A stretch of DNA of 64,000 nucleotides. It comes from Erigeron canadensis. Lineage: Eukaryota > Streptophyta > Magnoliopsida > Asterales > Asteraceae. The notes beneath the pieces are model-generated. The model had not been told where the DNA came from, ran no database searches, and saw only the letters and a list, made by a program, of their open reading frames with translations. A program made the position numbers and the translations under genes. Positions 36,729 through 50,172 of the stretch are shown piece after piece (the stretch's first letter is position 1; every line of letters starts with the position of its first letter). The DNA lies in the NCBI RefSeq assembly GCF_010389155.1, contig NC_057762.1, forward strand, positions 5,009,513-5,073,512. Reading direction: 5' to 3'.

Positions 36729-39700
36729 ATGGCGGAGACGCCAGAAACAACAACAACAACAACCAAGGCAATGCCGGAGAAGAAAAAAGAGCAAACGTTG
36801 CCGTTTTATAAACTGTTTTCATTTGCAGACAAACTTGATTGTTTTCTAATGATTGTTGGTACTATTGGTGCTGTCATTCATGGATCCTCCATGCCATTTT
36901 TCTTCCTTTTGTTTGGTCAAATGGTCAATGGTTTTGGCAAAAATCAATCTGATTTACATACCATGACTCATGAAGTCTCCAAGGTTTTTATTACTACTAG
37001 TCATTATATTACATTTTTACATGTATATACATAATATATAGTTTTATTGAGATCTGAATATTGTTTTTTGTTGTAATTTAATGCAGTATGCTTTGTATTT
37101 TGTTTATCTCGGATTGGTCGTGTGTGTATCTTCCTACGCAGGTGAGAAGCTAATAACAGTCCTGAATTTAATTTAAATTATATTTATAAGTACGATAATT
37201 TGCTGCTTAAAAAATGTAACTCGTTTTATGAATTATTTGTTCAGGACAAAATGTCGTGTATAAGTTATCTTTTAAATCTATTTATCAAAAAAAATTGCTA
37301 GACAAACAAACTTTGATTATTTATAGTAAATAACTAAATATGAACATTTAATTAAATTAGTTTCTATTTATCTAGACCATGTCACATGTTACATATGTTT
37401 ATCAACATTTGTTTATTTTTCTTATGATATAAAAACATAATGTTACAAAATGAGTATTTTTGTTATGTAATGTAATATGTATGTATATTTAAGCCAGTTG
37501 AGCAATTAGGATCAGGTGCACGTGGGTTACTTGTTATCCTTTGTCCTTTTGGTCAAAGTTTTGATTTTTCGATATGTATGTTTCAGTCACATCCACATCA
37601 TTTTTAAATTTATTAGTTTTTGTTTTTTTGTTGGAAAAATAATAAGTAATTTAATTAATGTGAGTAATTAACAGAAATAGGATGTTGGATGTATACTGGA
37701 GAAAGGCAAGCGAGTGCATTAAGGAAAAGGTACTTGGAAGCAGTTTTGAAACAGGATGTCGGATTTTACGATACGGATGCTAGAACGGGCGATATTGTTT
37801 TTAGCGTATCGACTGATACACTGCTTGTTCAAGATGCCATTAGCGAAAAGGTAAACATGATGTTACACAATTTTGGATATGATGAGAGTTTTAGTGTTTA
37901 GAAGGCTATATATATATGGGGTGAGATATTTTGAGACCACCTCTTATTTTAGGACCAACTACCTCTTATTTTATGGGTATATATATATACTTTAGTAACA
38001 TTATTTTATGGTGCACTTTTATCATAAATCAACATGCTGATAGCGTACATCTGTGTAAAACATAGTGTATAGAGAATATTAGTTGTGTATCACATCCGTT
38101 ATAATTCTGAAGAATTTTGATGTTTAACATTAGGCATTTAACTGATACATTCTCAATTTACTATGGACTAACATTAGGTGGGAAACTTTATCCATTATTT
38201 ATCAACATTTTTGGCCGGATTGGTGGTTGGTTTCGTGTCCGCATGGAAGCTAGCTCTTCTTAGTGTTGCAGTAATTCCAGGGATCGCATTTGCAGGCGGC
38301 TTATACGCTTATACACTTACAGGTCTCACTTCTAAAAGCCGTGAATCGTATGCCAATGCTGGCATCATCGCTGAGCAGGTAATCTTAATTCTTGGCCTGT
38401 TATACTTGACTTGTAACACGTTGATAAAGTCATAAAACAACTTGGGATTTTTGACAATTCAAGCTTTTGTGACAAGTTTCATAGCACTATGATTTTCTTT
38501 ACAAATTTTACTGAACTTTCCCTATCTTAATAAATAATTTAGTTACTTTATGAGCACCATTGAAACTAAAGTACTTTCAAAGTTTATGTGATCATATATT
38601 ATATTAGCATGCTCTACAGTAATAAGAACACTTTGCTTTATATGTTACTTTTAATTTTACCCCTTCACCTTTAACTTATTGTTTCCTTAGTGTGGTATAA
38701 ATCAACTACTAATATAATGATATACATTTATCAAGTTGTGAATCACAAGTCTAAAATGTTTATTATTATGTATGATGATTAGGCTATTGCACAAGTAAGA
38801 ACAGTGTACTCGTATGTCGGTGAGACCAAGGCCCTTGACTCGTATTCAGATGCAATACAACACACTCTTAAACTCGGTTACAAGGCCGGTATGGCAAAGG
38901 GTTTGGGACTGGGATGTACGTATGGAATTGCGTGTATGTCATGGGCGCTTGTGTTCTGGTATGCCGGGGTTTTTATTAGGAACGGGCAAACAGATGGTGG
39001 AAAAGCGTTCACTGCTATTTTCTCTGCTATTGTTGGTGGCATGTAAGATTTCTACTATACTTGTCTTGTTTTATGAATGATCATTGTTTGGGTTTAGTTA
39101 AAGTAAGTTGATGGAAACAGGAGTTTGGGTCAGTCGTTTTCGAATCTTGGAGCATTCAGCAAAGGCAAAGCTGCTGGTTATAAGCTTTTGGAAATTATTA
39201 ACCAAAAGCCAACTATAGTTCAGGACTCTACAGATGGGAAGTGTTTATCGGAGGTTAATGGCAATATCGAGTTTAAAGAAATATCTTTCAGTTATCCTTC
39301 AAGGCCAGATGTCCTTATCTTTAGAAATTTCTCCATTTTCTTCCCTGCTGGAAAGACGGTAGCTGTGGTTGGTGGTAGTGGATCTGGTAAAAGCACTGTT
39401 GTCTCACTGATCGAAAGGTTTTACGACCCTAATCAAGGTAAATGAGACAAGTCTTCCTGTATTCCAAAGTTATGAGTAAGGTGTCAGTTTCGACCTGTTA
39501 ACTTATGAATGAGTTGATTTGGTTCATCTAATACAGGCCAAATGAATTAAGTTAGCTAAAAGCGAACGGGCCAAATGGAATGAAATTCCCCTAGAGTATT
39601 TTAAATATGGTTACAATCTCTATAAGGCTTTATCATTGTATTCAAAAATCTAGATTTTTCATCTATAATAACATGTTTCTGTAATCTCATTAATCCATTA

Positions 39701-39811
39701 GTCTCATATAGAAGTTTTAAGAAAATGGACTGTGGGTCAACGCAAATCGACTATTTTCATTTTGACCCGTATCAATAAATGGCCTATTAGCCTGTTACGA
39801 CCTTTACTGAC

Positions 39812-39848
<37 letters not shown>

Positions 39849-42800
39849 CATACCCGAGTCATGACCATCACAATTTTCTTTGTGTTATTGCCAAGTTATT
39901 TATATTCCGGGTTATGCAGGGCAAATATTATTAGACAATGTGGATATTAAAACCCTGCAGCTACGATGGTTACGCGATCAAATTGGTCTAGTGAATCAAG
40001 AACCTGCACTTTTTGCTACAACTATCCTCGAGAACATACTTTATGGAAAGCCCGATGCAACCACAGCTGAAGTCGAGGCTGCAACCTCTGCAGCCAATGC
40101 TCATAGTTTCATCACCTTACTTCCAAATGGCTACAATACTCAAGTAGGGGAGCGTGGGGTCCAGCTGTCTGGTGGCCAAAAACAGAGAATTGCAATCGCT
40201 AGAGCAATGTTGAAAAACCCAAAAATCCTCCTCCTTGATGAAGCAACCAGTGCCCTTGATTCAGGTTCCGAGAGCATCGTTCAAGAAGCTCTTGATCGGT
40301 TAATGGTTGGAAGAACAACGGTTGTGGTTGCACATCGGTTATCTACCATAAGAAATGTTGATTCAATATCAGTCATTCAACAAGGACAAATTGTGGAGTC
40401 AGGAACACATGAAGAACTAATTTCAAAACCAGGAGCCTATGCATCTTTAATAAGATTCCAAGAAATGGTGGGAAATCGAGACTTTTCAAATCCTTCAACT
40501 CACCGTACACGTTCATCACGTTTGAGCAATTCATTGTCAACAAAATCTCTTAGCCTCAGGTCCGGGAGCTTAAGAAATTTAAGCTATCAATATAGTACAG
40601 GTGCTGATGGGCGTATAGAAATGATATCCAATGCTGAAACAGAAAGAAAAAATCCAGCTCCAAGAGGGTATTTTTTTCGCCTTCTGAAATTGAATGCTCC
40701 TGAATGGCCTTATTCGATAATGGGTGCTGTAGGATCAATTCTATCTGGATTTATTGGTCCAACTTTCGCTATTGTAATGAGTAATATGATTGAAGTTTTT
40801 TACTTCAATAACCCTGCTCGAATGGAAAGAAAAACCAAGGAGTATGTTTTCATATACGTTGGAGCCGGCTTATACGCTGTCGTTGCATACTTAATCCAAC
40901 ATTACTTCTTTAGTATTATGGGAGAGAACCTTACTACGAGAGTAAGACGAATGATGCTTTCAGGTATTTTCTACTTGCATAAATTCTTTCTTTTAAAGTT
41001 ATATACGGCAACTTTGTAACAACCGTTTTTTTATAGCGATAATGAGGAATGAAGTTGGATGGTTCGATGAGGAGGAGCATAATTCTAGTTTAGTCGCAGC
41101 ACGTCTAGCCACAGATGCTGCAGATGTGAAATCAGCAATAGCTGAGAGGATTTCGGTTATACTGCAGAACATGACATCTCTTCTCACTTCATTTGTAGTT
41201 GCATTCATTGTAGAATGGAGGGTCTCACTTCTCATCCTTGGCACTTTCCCTCTTCTTGTTCTTGCCCATTTTGCTCAGGTAACTTACTCTCATCAATAAT
41301 CCCTCTATTATTGTTCTAAAGGGCAAACATATGGTATTAATTTTTTTAAAAATAATAATTGATACACCTAAAATGTGCTTAAGTATGAGAAAATGGTTAA
41401 GCCATGTTTCACATTATAGACATCCATAATTTAAAAAAAAAATAATTTCCGTCAAACTCTACTTCGGCGACATTTTTAAGCAAGGAGAAACCGAAAATTT
41501 TATTTACAAAGGCAATTACTTATTTAAGTAAAAACTCCTCAAAAAGTTTAGAAATCCACGGTTACTAAGTTAACTTATTAACTTGTAATAAGATCTTAGA
41601 TAGAAGAAACTGTAGATATAAAACCACCAAAGTTGATAATTTTTGATATAACTTTGTGAAACTAGGCATGTGGAGACATAGAATTTGATTTATTTAATTT
41701 AATTATAGTTGTACTTGAAAGAGAAGATCATCAATTTTGATAATATAAGAATCTTGGTTTTGGGTAATATTATCTGTGATATTAAACGACAAGAACGTAT
41801 ATTCAAAGTGGGCAGAAATCAAGCTATTGCACTCCATGTGCTACCTCAATTTGGGTTCATACTTTCCCGAAACTCACACCAGACTGCCATATATAAATAT
41901 ACATACAATTATACATTATATATATACACATACACTCTCTTGCTTCAATAAAGGATCCACATTTTACATTTGAAAATTCATATTACTGTCTTTTAAAACA
42001 TTTGAAAAGTTATATTGGTCTTATGACCACTACAAAGATTTTGTAAATGATTCCTTTTGAGCCCATTAAGTATATTAATGCTACTAATCAATATTTTTTT
42101 TCTCTTGGTTGACTTTATATTTCTCGAGTCATTGCAACGCTTCCCTTATTTTCAGCACCACCTAATACTGTTTTTTTACACACATATATATATTGAATGG
42201 GGTGGTGATCCACTTTTATCTGGCCGTACACCACTAATCATGCTTCCTGTTGTTACAATATGTTTAGTGGTGTATGACTAAAAAAATTTGTTTATTGGTT
42301 AAAAAGTCCTAGGTGAAAAATTGTCAAGATGGATAAAAGAGGACATATAGCCTCAATTTCTTACAAAATTTACTAAGAAAAAAAAGAAAAAAAAAAAGAA
42401 GACAATGTTAGATGTGAATGGCACGAGTGTTGGCAGAGATAGATTCTTAATCCCGTGAACATTGCACGCCTTTTTTATATTTATAAACTAACACCATGCA
42501 TTGCATTATTTATCCTTTTTGGTATTCAACTTTCACTGTTCTATTCGTAATTTTCAAGTGTTGTCAGATTGCATTTATACATCATGCCAATTAGCCCCTG
42601 GCCCCATTTGTGTTGCTTTCTTTCTTCTATATATCTCAATGTATGTATGCATTATGATTTAGATCAACCGACATTTTGAAAGTGAGATAACGCTCAATGA
42701 CCATAAGGTCTTGGTTTCGTATATTATGGGGGGCTTTCTCAAAAAATTGTGTTTTCTCATGGATAATGAATAAATGATTTGGTGTCGGAATATGATCTCG

Positions 42801-45137
42801 TAGTCCCACCAATGGCACGATGATAATATAGTGGTGTGATACAAAAAATTTCTATTAAAAAAAAAAAATCAAGCCCAAAGCATTGACACCACCAACCACA
42901 TTGTCTCGATCTCGAGTCAAATTGATTGAAATGGGTTACTTACTGTTGCACTGATACACTTACATTGGTTTTCAACAGTATGTGGGACTTGTATCTATAG
43001 TATTTTGATCAACCAACCAGCACATTGGCTTTACTATAATATAGATAATATTCAGATATATGTATTCTTTTGTCATATACCCATTTACTTCTATAACACT
43101 TCATGGTCCCAGTTCCCAGACATGAAATGAAATTAACTTCTTGTTTTTAATTAACTTTTTACCACTTTATTCTACACCAAGGCTAGTTTTGTCATTTCCA
43201 CTTTTACACTTTTTTTGGTACAACATTTCACACTTTTACACTATATCTTTCATAAAAGTAATTACATTTTTTAAGGGAAAATGATCCGTACTGCAGACTT
43301 TACCTAAGCTTAGGTACTGCTACTTTAAAAAAAGTTATAAATTAAACCTTTGAATTTGATAAACATACATAGCCCCCCTCTGAATTTTACATAATCTCCT
43401 CCTAAATTTTACATAATCCCCCCTTGCTTTACCTAAGATAGGTATTGCATGCTTTACCTATCCTTTCCCCATTTTTTTAGATGAAAGTCAAGTTAAATTG
43501 ATATGGGGTGTTTGGCATTTTTTCTTACAAACATTTCATATATGTCATCGCATATTTAGGAACTTAAGATGAAATGTATATAAAAACTGGATTATTATAC
43601 TGTTATCTAATCAGATAATGATCATGCATTTCACGAGTTTTGGTGTCTTCAAACGCTAAAAAACTGATTATCTGTCACTTAATCAGATAATGACCTTCTA
43701 AACGCTATGCCAGATTGATTAGCTGCGACTTAAATCTACCTACTCAACTCTTATCGTGTCTGAAAACGGTTAAGTTCTTAGCTTTTCTTTTTTCTTTTTT
43801 TTTGTGTCTGAAAATGGTTAATTTCTTAGCTTAGTTATACTGCATTTTGTAATGTGCTTAACAAGAAATTAGCATGACCTAGTTTTAACTTATTGACAAT
43901 GAATGCTGTTGGATTTTGCATTTTGTAGCAACTTTCTCTCAAAGGATTCGCTGGAGACACAGCAAAAGCACATGCAAAAACGAGCATGATCGCAGGGGAA
44001 GGAGTAAGCAACATTCGAACAGTTGCAGCCTTCAACGCCCAAGACAAGATCCTTTCATTATTCTCTGCTGAACTTAGTGTTCCTCAGAAACAAAGCCTAC
44101 GTCGTAGTCAGTTCTCTGGCATTCTCTTTGGTATCTCTCAACTCGCTCTTTTTGCATCTGAAGCTCTAATCTTATGGTATGGTGCACACCTTGTTACAAA
44201 AGGCCTTTCCACTTTCTCCAAAGTGATCAAGGTGTTTATCGTTTTGGTTATCACGGCAAACTCAGTAGCTGAGACCGTTAGCCTTGCTCCTGAGATCATT
44301 AGAGGTGGTGAAGCCATTGGGTCGGTATTTTCAATTCTAGATAGATCTACACGAATTGACCCGGATGATCCTGATGCTGATATGGTTGAAACAATCCGGG
44401 GTGAGATTGAACTACGTCATGTAGACTTCTCATATCCTTCAAGACCTGATGTAATCGTTTTCAAGGACTTTAGTCTAAGAATACGGGCTGGCCAGAGTCA
44501 AGCCCTAGTGGGAGCTAGTGGTTCGGGTAAAAGTTCAGTTATTGCTTTGATAGAGCGGTTCTATGACCCGACTGCAGGAAAAGTTATGATTGATGGGAAA
44601 GATATAAGACGGTTAAATCTAAAGTCTCTTCGTTTAAAAATTGGGTTAGTCCAACAAGAACCTGCACTATTCGCGACAAGTATAATGGAGAACATTGCAT
44701 ACGGAAAAGACGGAGCTACAGAGGCAGAGATTATTGCAGCTGCAACTGCAGCAAATGTGCATGCATTTGTTAGTGGTTTGCCCGAAGGGTATAAAACTCC
44801 GGTAGGTGAAAGAGGAGTTCAACTCTCGGGTGGACAAAAACAAAGAATCGCAATTGCCCGAGCAGTTCTAAAAAACCCGACAATTCTCTTACTAGACGAA
44901 GCCACAAGTGCTTTAGATGCTGAATCTGAGTGCGTGCTTCAAGAAGCACTAGAAAGACTAATGAGGGGACGAACCACAGTTCTGATAGCCCATCGTTTAT
45001 CAACAATCCGAGGGGTTAACAGTATTGGTGTGGTCCAAGATGGTCGAATCGTGGAACAAGGTAGCCATGGTGATCTTATAAGCCGACCCGAGGGGGCTTA
45101 CTCTAGGCTCTTGCAACTACAACAACATCGCATATGA
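36729..45137 (+). CDS. ABCB19: ABCB19-type ABC transporter (auxin/brassinosteroid exporter)
   Basis: Nine exons join in frame: 36729-36983, 37087-37141, 37675-37850, 38178-38378, 38783-39042, 39121-39437, 39920-40963, 41037-41278, 43929-45137. This gives 1252 aa, the length of Arabidopsis ABCB19 (PGP19/MDR1), which the sequence follows closely throughout. It is a full transporter, TMD1-NBD1-TMD2-NBD2, in the plasma membrane. Walker A motifs are GGSGSGKST (about residue 396) and GASGSGKSS (about 1045), each with LSGGQKQR and [12 protein letters not shown]-loops are VVVAHR and VLIAHR. The serine-rich linker ([14 protein letters not shown]) between halves is the usual regulatory segment. ABCB19 exports auxin and, as shown more recently, brassinosteroids. 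All introns are GT-AG and no stop or frameshift is seen. Intron 8 (41279-43928) is enlarged to 2650 bp and holds a SINE. Confidence 0.96.
37914..37985. mobile_element. Short (TA)n-bounded insert in ABCB19 intron 3
   Basis: GGGGTGAGATATTTTGAGAC begins right after a TATATA run and the piece ends in GGGTATATATATATAC. The opening is like the 7378 element. It carries an internal repeat CCTCTTATTTTA. Too short to classify firmly. Confidence 0.35.
39814..39846 (+). repeat. Poly-C tract (33 C) in ABCB19 intron 6
   Basis: An uninterrupted run of 33 cytosines 73 bp before the exon 7 acceptor. The length could be affected by sequencing error. Confidence 0.8.
42670..42868 (+). mobile_element. tRNA-related SINE, family 3 (copy b), in ABCB19 intron 8
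   Basis: CTCAATGACCATAAGGTCTTGG, then TTTTCTCATGG, TTTGGTGTCGGAATATGATC, CCAATGGCACGATGATAATA and TAGTGGTGTGATAC match the order at 6925-7110. It ends in an A-run (42857-42868). Confidence 0.6.
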
Positions 45138-47150
45138 TTATAAAAGGGGTTGGTTTATGTAGACAAAAATAGTAGGTAAATTGTGCATGTTTTTGGTCTC
45201 CAATCGTTATGTGATGTATAAGCCTTAGGTTTCATTTGTTTGTTCGATTGGTTCCATCTTAACTACCCTCCCCTCAACATTTTGTAATTGAATGCTTGTG
45301 TTGTTTTGTATTATATATTTTTTGCATATTCAACATCAACTATACATGGACATTTATGATTTCCAAAAGGCTCAACATATCCATATATTATCCCCATTAG
45401 TTTCTCTATCTTCGAATAACGATAAGGCTATTTATATCTCATCTTTGTCAAATTTTTTCTATCGAAGATTAGATATTATTATTGTTGTTATATATATATA
45501 TATATATATATTTTCATGATACGATTAGATATTATTATTGTTGTTTTATAGAAAATGTCTATTATAAAGTGTGGATAAAATGCTAATGAGTATAAACAGA
45601 ATGGTGTTAAAAAGTTGCAAGTGGTTATAGACAACAAAAAGGATGTCATGCATCTTTTCCAAACAATCTCATCAAAGTATCAAAACCCCATGTGGCTTGC
45701 AAGTGTTGTTTTGCTTTTTAATACAAAACTTTTTTTTTTTTAATGTGGGTCTTTTGATCCTCTAAAATTCAGCGCACGAAGTTTGCGTTTTTGGGGCCTA
45801 AGGCCCACAAAAGCAATGGGGTTATTGATGAAGACCACTGGGTTTTATAGATTTCTTTTCAATAATTTGGAAACATCTCATGTTATTCATGTCTTCAATT
45901 ATTGTGTTGTCTAATAAAGTAAGATATATGGAAATGGCTAAAAAGTAAAGTCCCATTGAAGTGTAAATTACTTGATGATGTATACTCACTTAAGTTGAGT
46001 TGAGGTGCAACTTTTTTGTATCCGTATAAATGGTTTGTGAATTAGTTATGGTCCATAATCATGCACCATGTTACTTTGTAAGAGTAATTAAGTATGGTCT
46101 AAGACTGTAAATGAATCACACTTATGTTTGCAAAACTCAACTCTATAGGTAGTGTTAGATCAAGTTTTAACTCGATTCCTTGGCTCGGCGAGTTCTCTTG
46201 ATATAGCTTTGATATTGGCTCAAGAATATCTAGACACTAATAATGGTCAAGAACTATATACACTTGAGCAAACTCGGATCGAGTTCCACCAAAAATTATT
46301 AGCACTTGAATAGTGTTTGAAAGGTTTAATGAAAATTCCAGTTGACCTCTTATAGACTTGATCCCTACTCATTATATGTTTTAACTCTTATATTTATATG
46401 AACTCGAAATCAACAAACTGACTCCATCAAGCTTAGATTGAGTTCCAACTCGAGTCAGTCATATAAACCTTTTTAAGCTCAAATCTACGATTTTTGATTT
46501 AATTAGCTCAAATTGATAAATTCGACAAATCAAGAAGTCTTAACTTAGAATTGGGCTTGGCTTGAGAAAGAGACTCCATTCGATCTTGGATAATTATGGT
46601 CCAAAACTCCAAATACAGAGTTAATGTGCTATACAGTATACACCTCCACTTTAATCCAAATTGAAAAAGTTGAAGAATGGGCTTGTATAATAATCAATGC
46701 GATGATACTTCAGTAAAATCATAGTATAGACGTAGTGTGAAATGTTAACATCTTTTTAAGTAGAGGTTGGGGCAACTATATTTTAGCTATAAATTTATAT
46801 AAATATAATCATAAACTGCTATCTATACGAATATTATAAAAATTAGACATATGCCAACATCAACTTCACCTTGGCATTCCTCGTCATAGTCACATAAAGT
46901 TTTTATTAACATTCAAAGATTTAGTGATGTCAAAACATATCCAAATTCCAAAGAAAATACATATAGAAAGGACAATAAGTCTTTTCATGAAATGACATGG
47001 ATATTATATCAAACTGTTTTAGTATTTATTAAGGGTAATGATATTTGTATCATTTTTTTTTAAATATTTTTACCACAATGTACAAGTATTAATGCAAATT
47101 GTACAAAAATTAACTGCACAGTTGTGGTAAATAATCAAAAGTTGTGGTAC
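45138..47150. other. ABCB19 3' UTR and intergenic DNA
   Basis: About the first 150-200 bp should be 3' UTR. A (TA)n lies at 45490-45511. At 46150-46570 is CTCGA-rich decayed repeat like 26961-27400. No gene is seen. Confidence 0.45.
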
Positions 47151-47159
47151 TAAAATCAA

Positions 47160-48137
47160 GGAATAAGTACCCAGAAATGCAGTCAACTAATGCTCAAAAG
47201 TTATTGTGTGCACGAACTTTAGGTCAACTTTATTGTATTCAGGAAACTTGTTCAATAGTCCTATAGCATGCAAAAGTGACCGGGTCAAAAGTTAGTCGGC
47301 CACCACTTTCACGTTGACCCGTTGACTGCTTACGTGACATGCACACAATAACTTTTTGGGATTAGTTTATGCACACAATAACTTTTTGGGATTAGTTTAT
47401 GCACACAATTAAAAAAAAACAGATTATTTTTTTTTCAAACTCGCGGAAAACTTAAAAATCCGATTAAACCTTCGTTTCTTCGAATTAGACCACGAAATTG
47501 GCACCAAAATACCCAAAAAATCAGCCGCGAACAAACCCTCGGCAAAAGTTAAACCAATTGAGACTCGCCGAATAATTCATCAACTCGCCGGAAAAATTTT
47601 AAATCACCATAACTTTGTTGTTTATTCGAGTTTCGGACAACAATTTTGAGCGATTTGGTGTTGGTTTCAAGTCGAAACTCGAATAAACAACAAAGTTATG
47701 GTGATTTTAATTTTTCCGGCAAGTTGGTAAATTTTCCGGCGAGTCTCAATCGGTTTAACTTTTGTTGAGGGTTTGTTCGCGACTGATTTTTGAGTATTTT
47801 TGGTGCGAATTTCGTGGTCTAATTCGGAGAAACGAAAGTTTAATCGGATTTTTAAGTTTTCCAACGAGTATTTGCAGTTTCCGGCGAGTTTGAAAAAAAA
47901 TAATCAGTTTTTTTTTTAATTGTATGCATAAACTAATCCCAAAAAGTTATTGTGTGCATGTCACGTAAGCAGTCAACGGGTCAATGTGAAAGTAACCGGT
48001 CCCACATAGCCATAATCCTGTTTTATGTTCACAATAACCAAAAGTTCAAGTTTCGTGAATACAATAAAGCCGACCTAGAGTTCGTGCACACAATAACTTT
48101 TGAGCATTAGTTGACTGTATTTCTGGGCACTTATCCC
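47160..48137. mobile_element. Mutator-type foldback element, 978 bp
   Basis: Two arms of about 480 bp are near-perfect inverted copies meeting near 47650 (GTTGTTTATTCGAGTTTCG / CGAAACTCGAATAAACAAC). The ends are GGAATAAGTACCCAGAAATG and its inverted partner closing in CACTTATCCC. A perfect 9-bp duplication TAAAATCAA (47151-47159, 48138-48146) indicates Mutator-like transposition. The left arm has an extra 32-bp tandem copy of the TTTTTGGGATTAGTTTATGC block. No transposase is present. Confidence 0.85.
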
Positions 48138-49365
48138 TAAAATCAATTCCCATTTATTAATTGTTTATCTATCGCATCGAATTCTTAATATCACAATGAT
48201 TATTTAACTTCATTAGTTGATGAAACCACGGATAACAATCGGGTTGTGCTTGCATCAGTTGCATGCACGAAGGTATTAAATTTGATTTTTTGGTATTAAG
48301 GAATCTAATTGATACTATATTCTATGTAAGTTTCTATGTAATACCACAATGTTGATTGTTGAAGTCACTACACCAAATTTATTGTGAGTTCATAGCACTA
48401 AATATTACACCAAATCTTATCGTTTTCTATTTTAATTAATTTACACATTTACTTATTGTTTTACTCCCTAGTTTTTTATGATGTATCGATTAGTATAATG
48501 CCCAAATGTGAAAATGTTAAATGTTTTTTTTTTTGTTTTTTTTTTTTTTTTTCACTTAAGCATAAGGTTTTGTAAAATAAAAATCAAACTGGGATAAACC
48601 TTGGAGTGTTAAAACTAAATTCAGTTTTATCATTTTGTACCAAGTTTGATATATACCTTTAAGATACCTTAAGAAAGTGAGCTGATATACATACATCACA
48701 CCTTTAATATAGAAGGTTTTAAGGTTATTTTGATATATAGAAAAGTTATATCATTATACACTACACACTGTCACACTATTATACATATAAATATTACTGT
48801 GAGTTGTCACCCCTTAATTGCCATGAGACCATGATACAATACACAACAACATTACATGATTAAGATATGATAGTTTATTATTAATTTTTTAATTATTGCA
48901 AGACAATACAATAGAAATATATGATAGTACGATACAATATTCTCAAAGGGAGATATTAGCTTAAAAAGCTTTTTAACAATAAGATAATAACATACGAGAA
49001 GATCAAAAGACAAAATTATAAAGAAAACTGAGCGAAATTCATATGTCATGTTCATGGAATTTTAAAAAGTTTTTAAAACTAATATTTAAAAAAATTAATC
49101 ATTTTCATTGACTCAATGTGGCATACCGCATATGCAATCATGCTCATGCTCCATTATGATTTAGAACGTCGATGTCGATATATTCAATTGATTGGGTTTT
49201 TAGATAAATACATTTGGGCCGAATCAAAGTCCACATAACTTATGGACTAGAGTCCTTTGATCTTTATAATTCTCGCGACCATGTTACATAAACGACTAGA
49301 GTCCGATTTTTATCATGTATAATTGTTTTATGATTAATTGATTATACTTTTTAAAATATAACATT
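48138..49365. other. Intergenic, no feature recognised
   Basis: AT-rich with a poly-T run at 48522-48552. No coding or repeat structure was recognised. Confidence 0.5.
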
Positions 49366-49370
49366 TGATA

Positions 49371-49690
49371 GTAAATAGCCCAATGGTTAAAAAACCATCC
49401 CCTTGCATGAGGTCTTGAGTTCAAGCCTTTGGAAGGATATAGGAATTAAATCCTTTTATGAGGGCTTGACATGGGTATACCCAGGTTCAAGTCTGAGGGG
49501 GGCAAGGTTTACCCCTATTAATCGTCGTGTTTTCGGGCGGATTAGTAGGGGGTTTTCCTCCTATCGGATATTTGAAATAGGCATTTCTACTTCAAGGGAG
49601 CTCTCTAGCGCGGACCCGGTTAAAACAACTTATGCTAGACCTCTCGCTGTCGAATCGCGACACAAAATTTTTAACGAAATTCACCTTTAA
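49371..49690 (+). mobile_element. tRNA-related SINE, family 2 (copy a)
   Basis: Box A-like TAGCCCAATGGTTAA and box B-like GGTCTTGAGTTCAAGCC are followed by a GC-richer body (GGGTTTTCCTCC, CTCTCTAGCGCGGACCCGG, GTCGAATCGCG). It ends in an A-rich tail at 49688. The 95-codon frame at 49403 is part of this repeat, not a gene. Confidence 0.75.
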
Positions 49691-49849
49691 AAAAAATAAG
49701 ATGCATCAATGACTTTCAATAGATAATAAAATTCTCACGCCATGTAATTTCATTAGTGACATTACTTATCTACTAACCTGTATTACATAGAGGTAAAAAA
49801 CATGTAATTTAGATTCACTTTTATGAATATTGTAATAGTTATGGAGTTG

Positions 49850-50172
49850 TCCTTAAGCATTAGCTCAATGATTGAAATACCATCCCTTATCCATGAGGTC
49901 TTGAGTTTGGGGAGGACATAAGGAAATTCCTTTTATGAGGACTTGGCTTGGGTATATCCATGTTCAAGTCTGAGGGGGTAGGGTTTACCCCTATTGATCG
50001 TCGTGCCTTCGGGCGGATTAGTAGGGGGTTTTCCCCCATCGGCTATTTGAAATAGGCATTTCTACTTCGACGGAACTCTCTAGCGCGGACCCGGTTAAGA
50101 CAACGTATTCTAGACCTTCTGCTGTCGAATCGCGGCACGAAGTTTCCAGCGAAATTCACATTTAAAAAAAAA
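49850..50172 (+). mobile_element. tRNA-related SINE, family 2 (copy b)
   Basis: Matches the copy at 49371 almost block for block (GGTCTTGAGTT, GATCGTCGTGCCTTCGGGCG, CTCTCTAGCGCGGACCCGG), with the box B end partly lost. It ends in an A-run at 50164-50172. Confidence 0.75.

Noticed and set aside
43500..43730. GGGGTGTTTGG-type MITE in ABCB19 intron 8
   Set aside because: The left end looks right, and ATCAGATAAT repeats lie inside, but no matching inverted right end was found.
44770..45006. Minus-strand frames within ABCB19 exon 9
   Set aside because: They are antisense shadows of the conserved NBD2 coding sequence.
49403..49690. A 95-codon frame that looks GC-rich and gene-like
   Set aside because: It is the body of a SINE; the second copy at 49850-50172 has a disrupted version.
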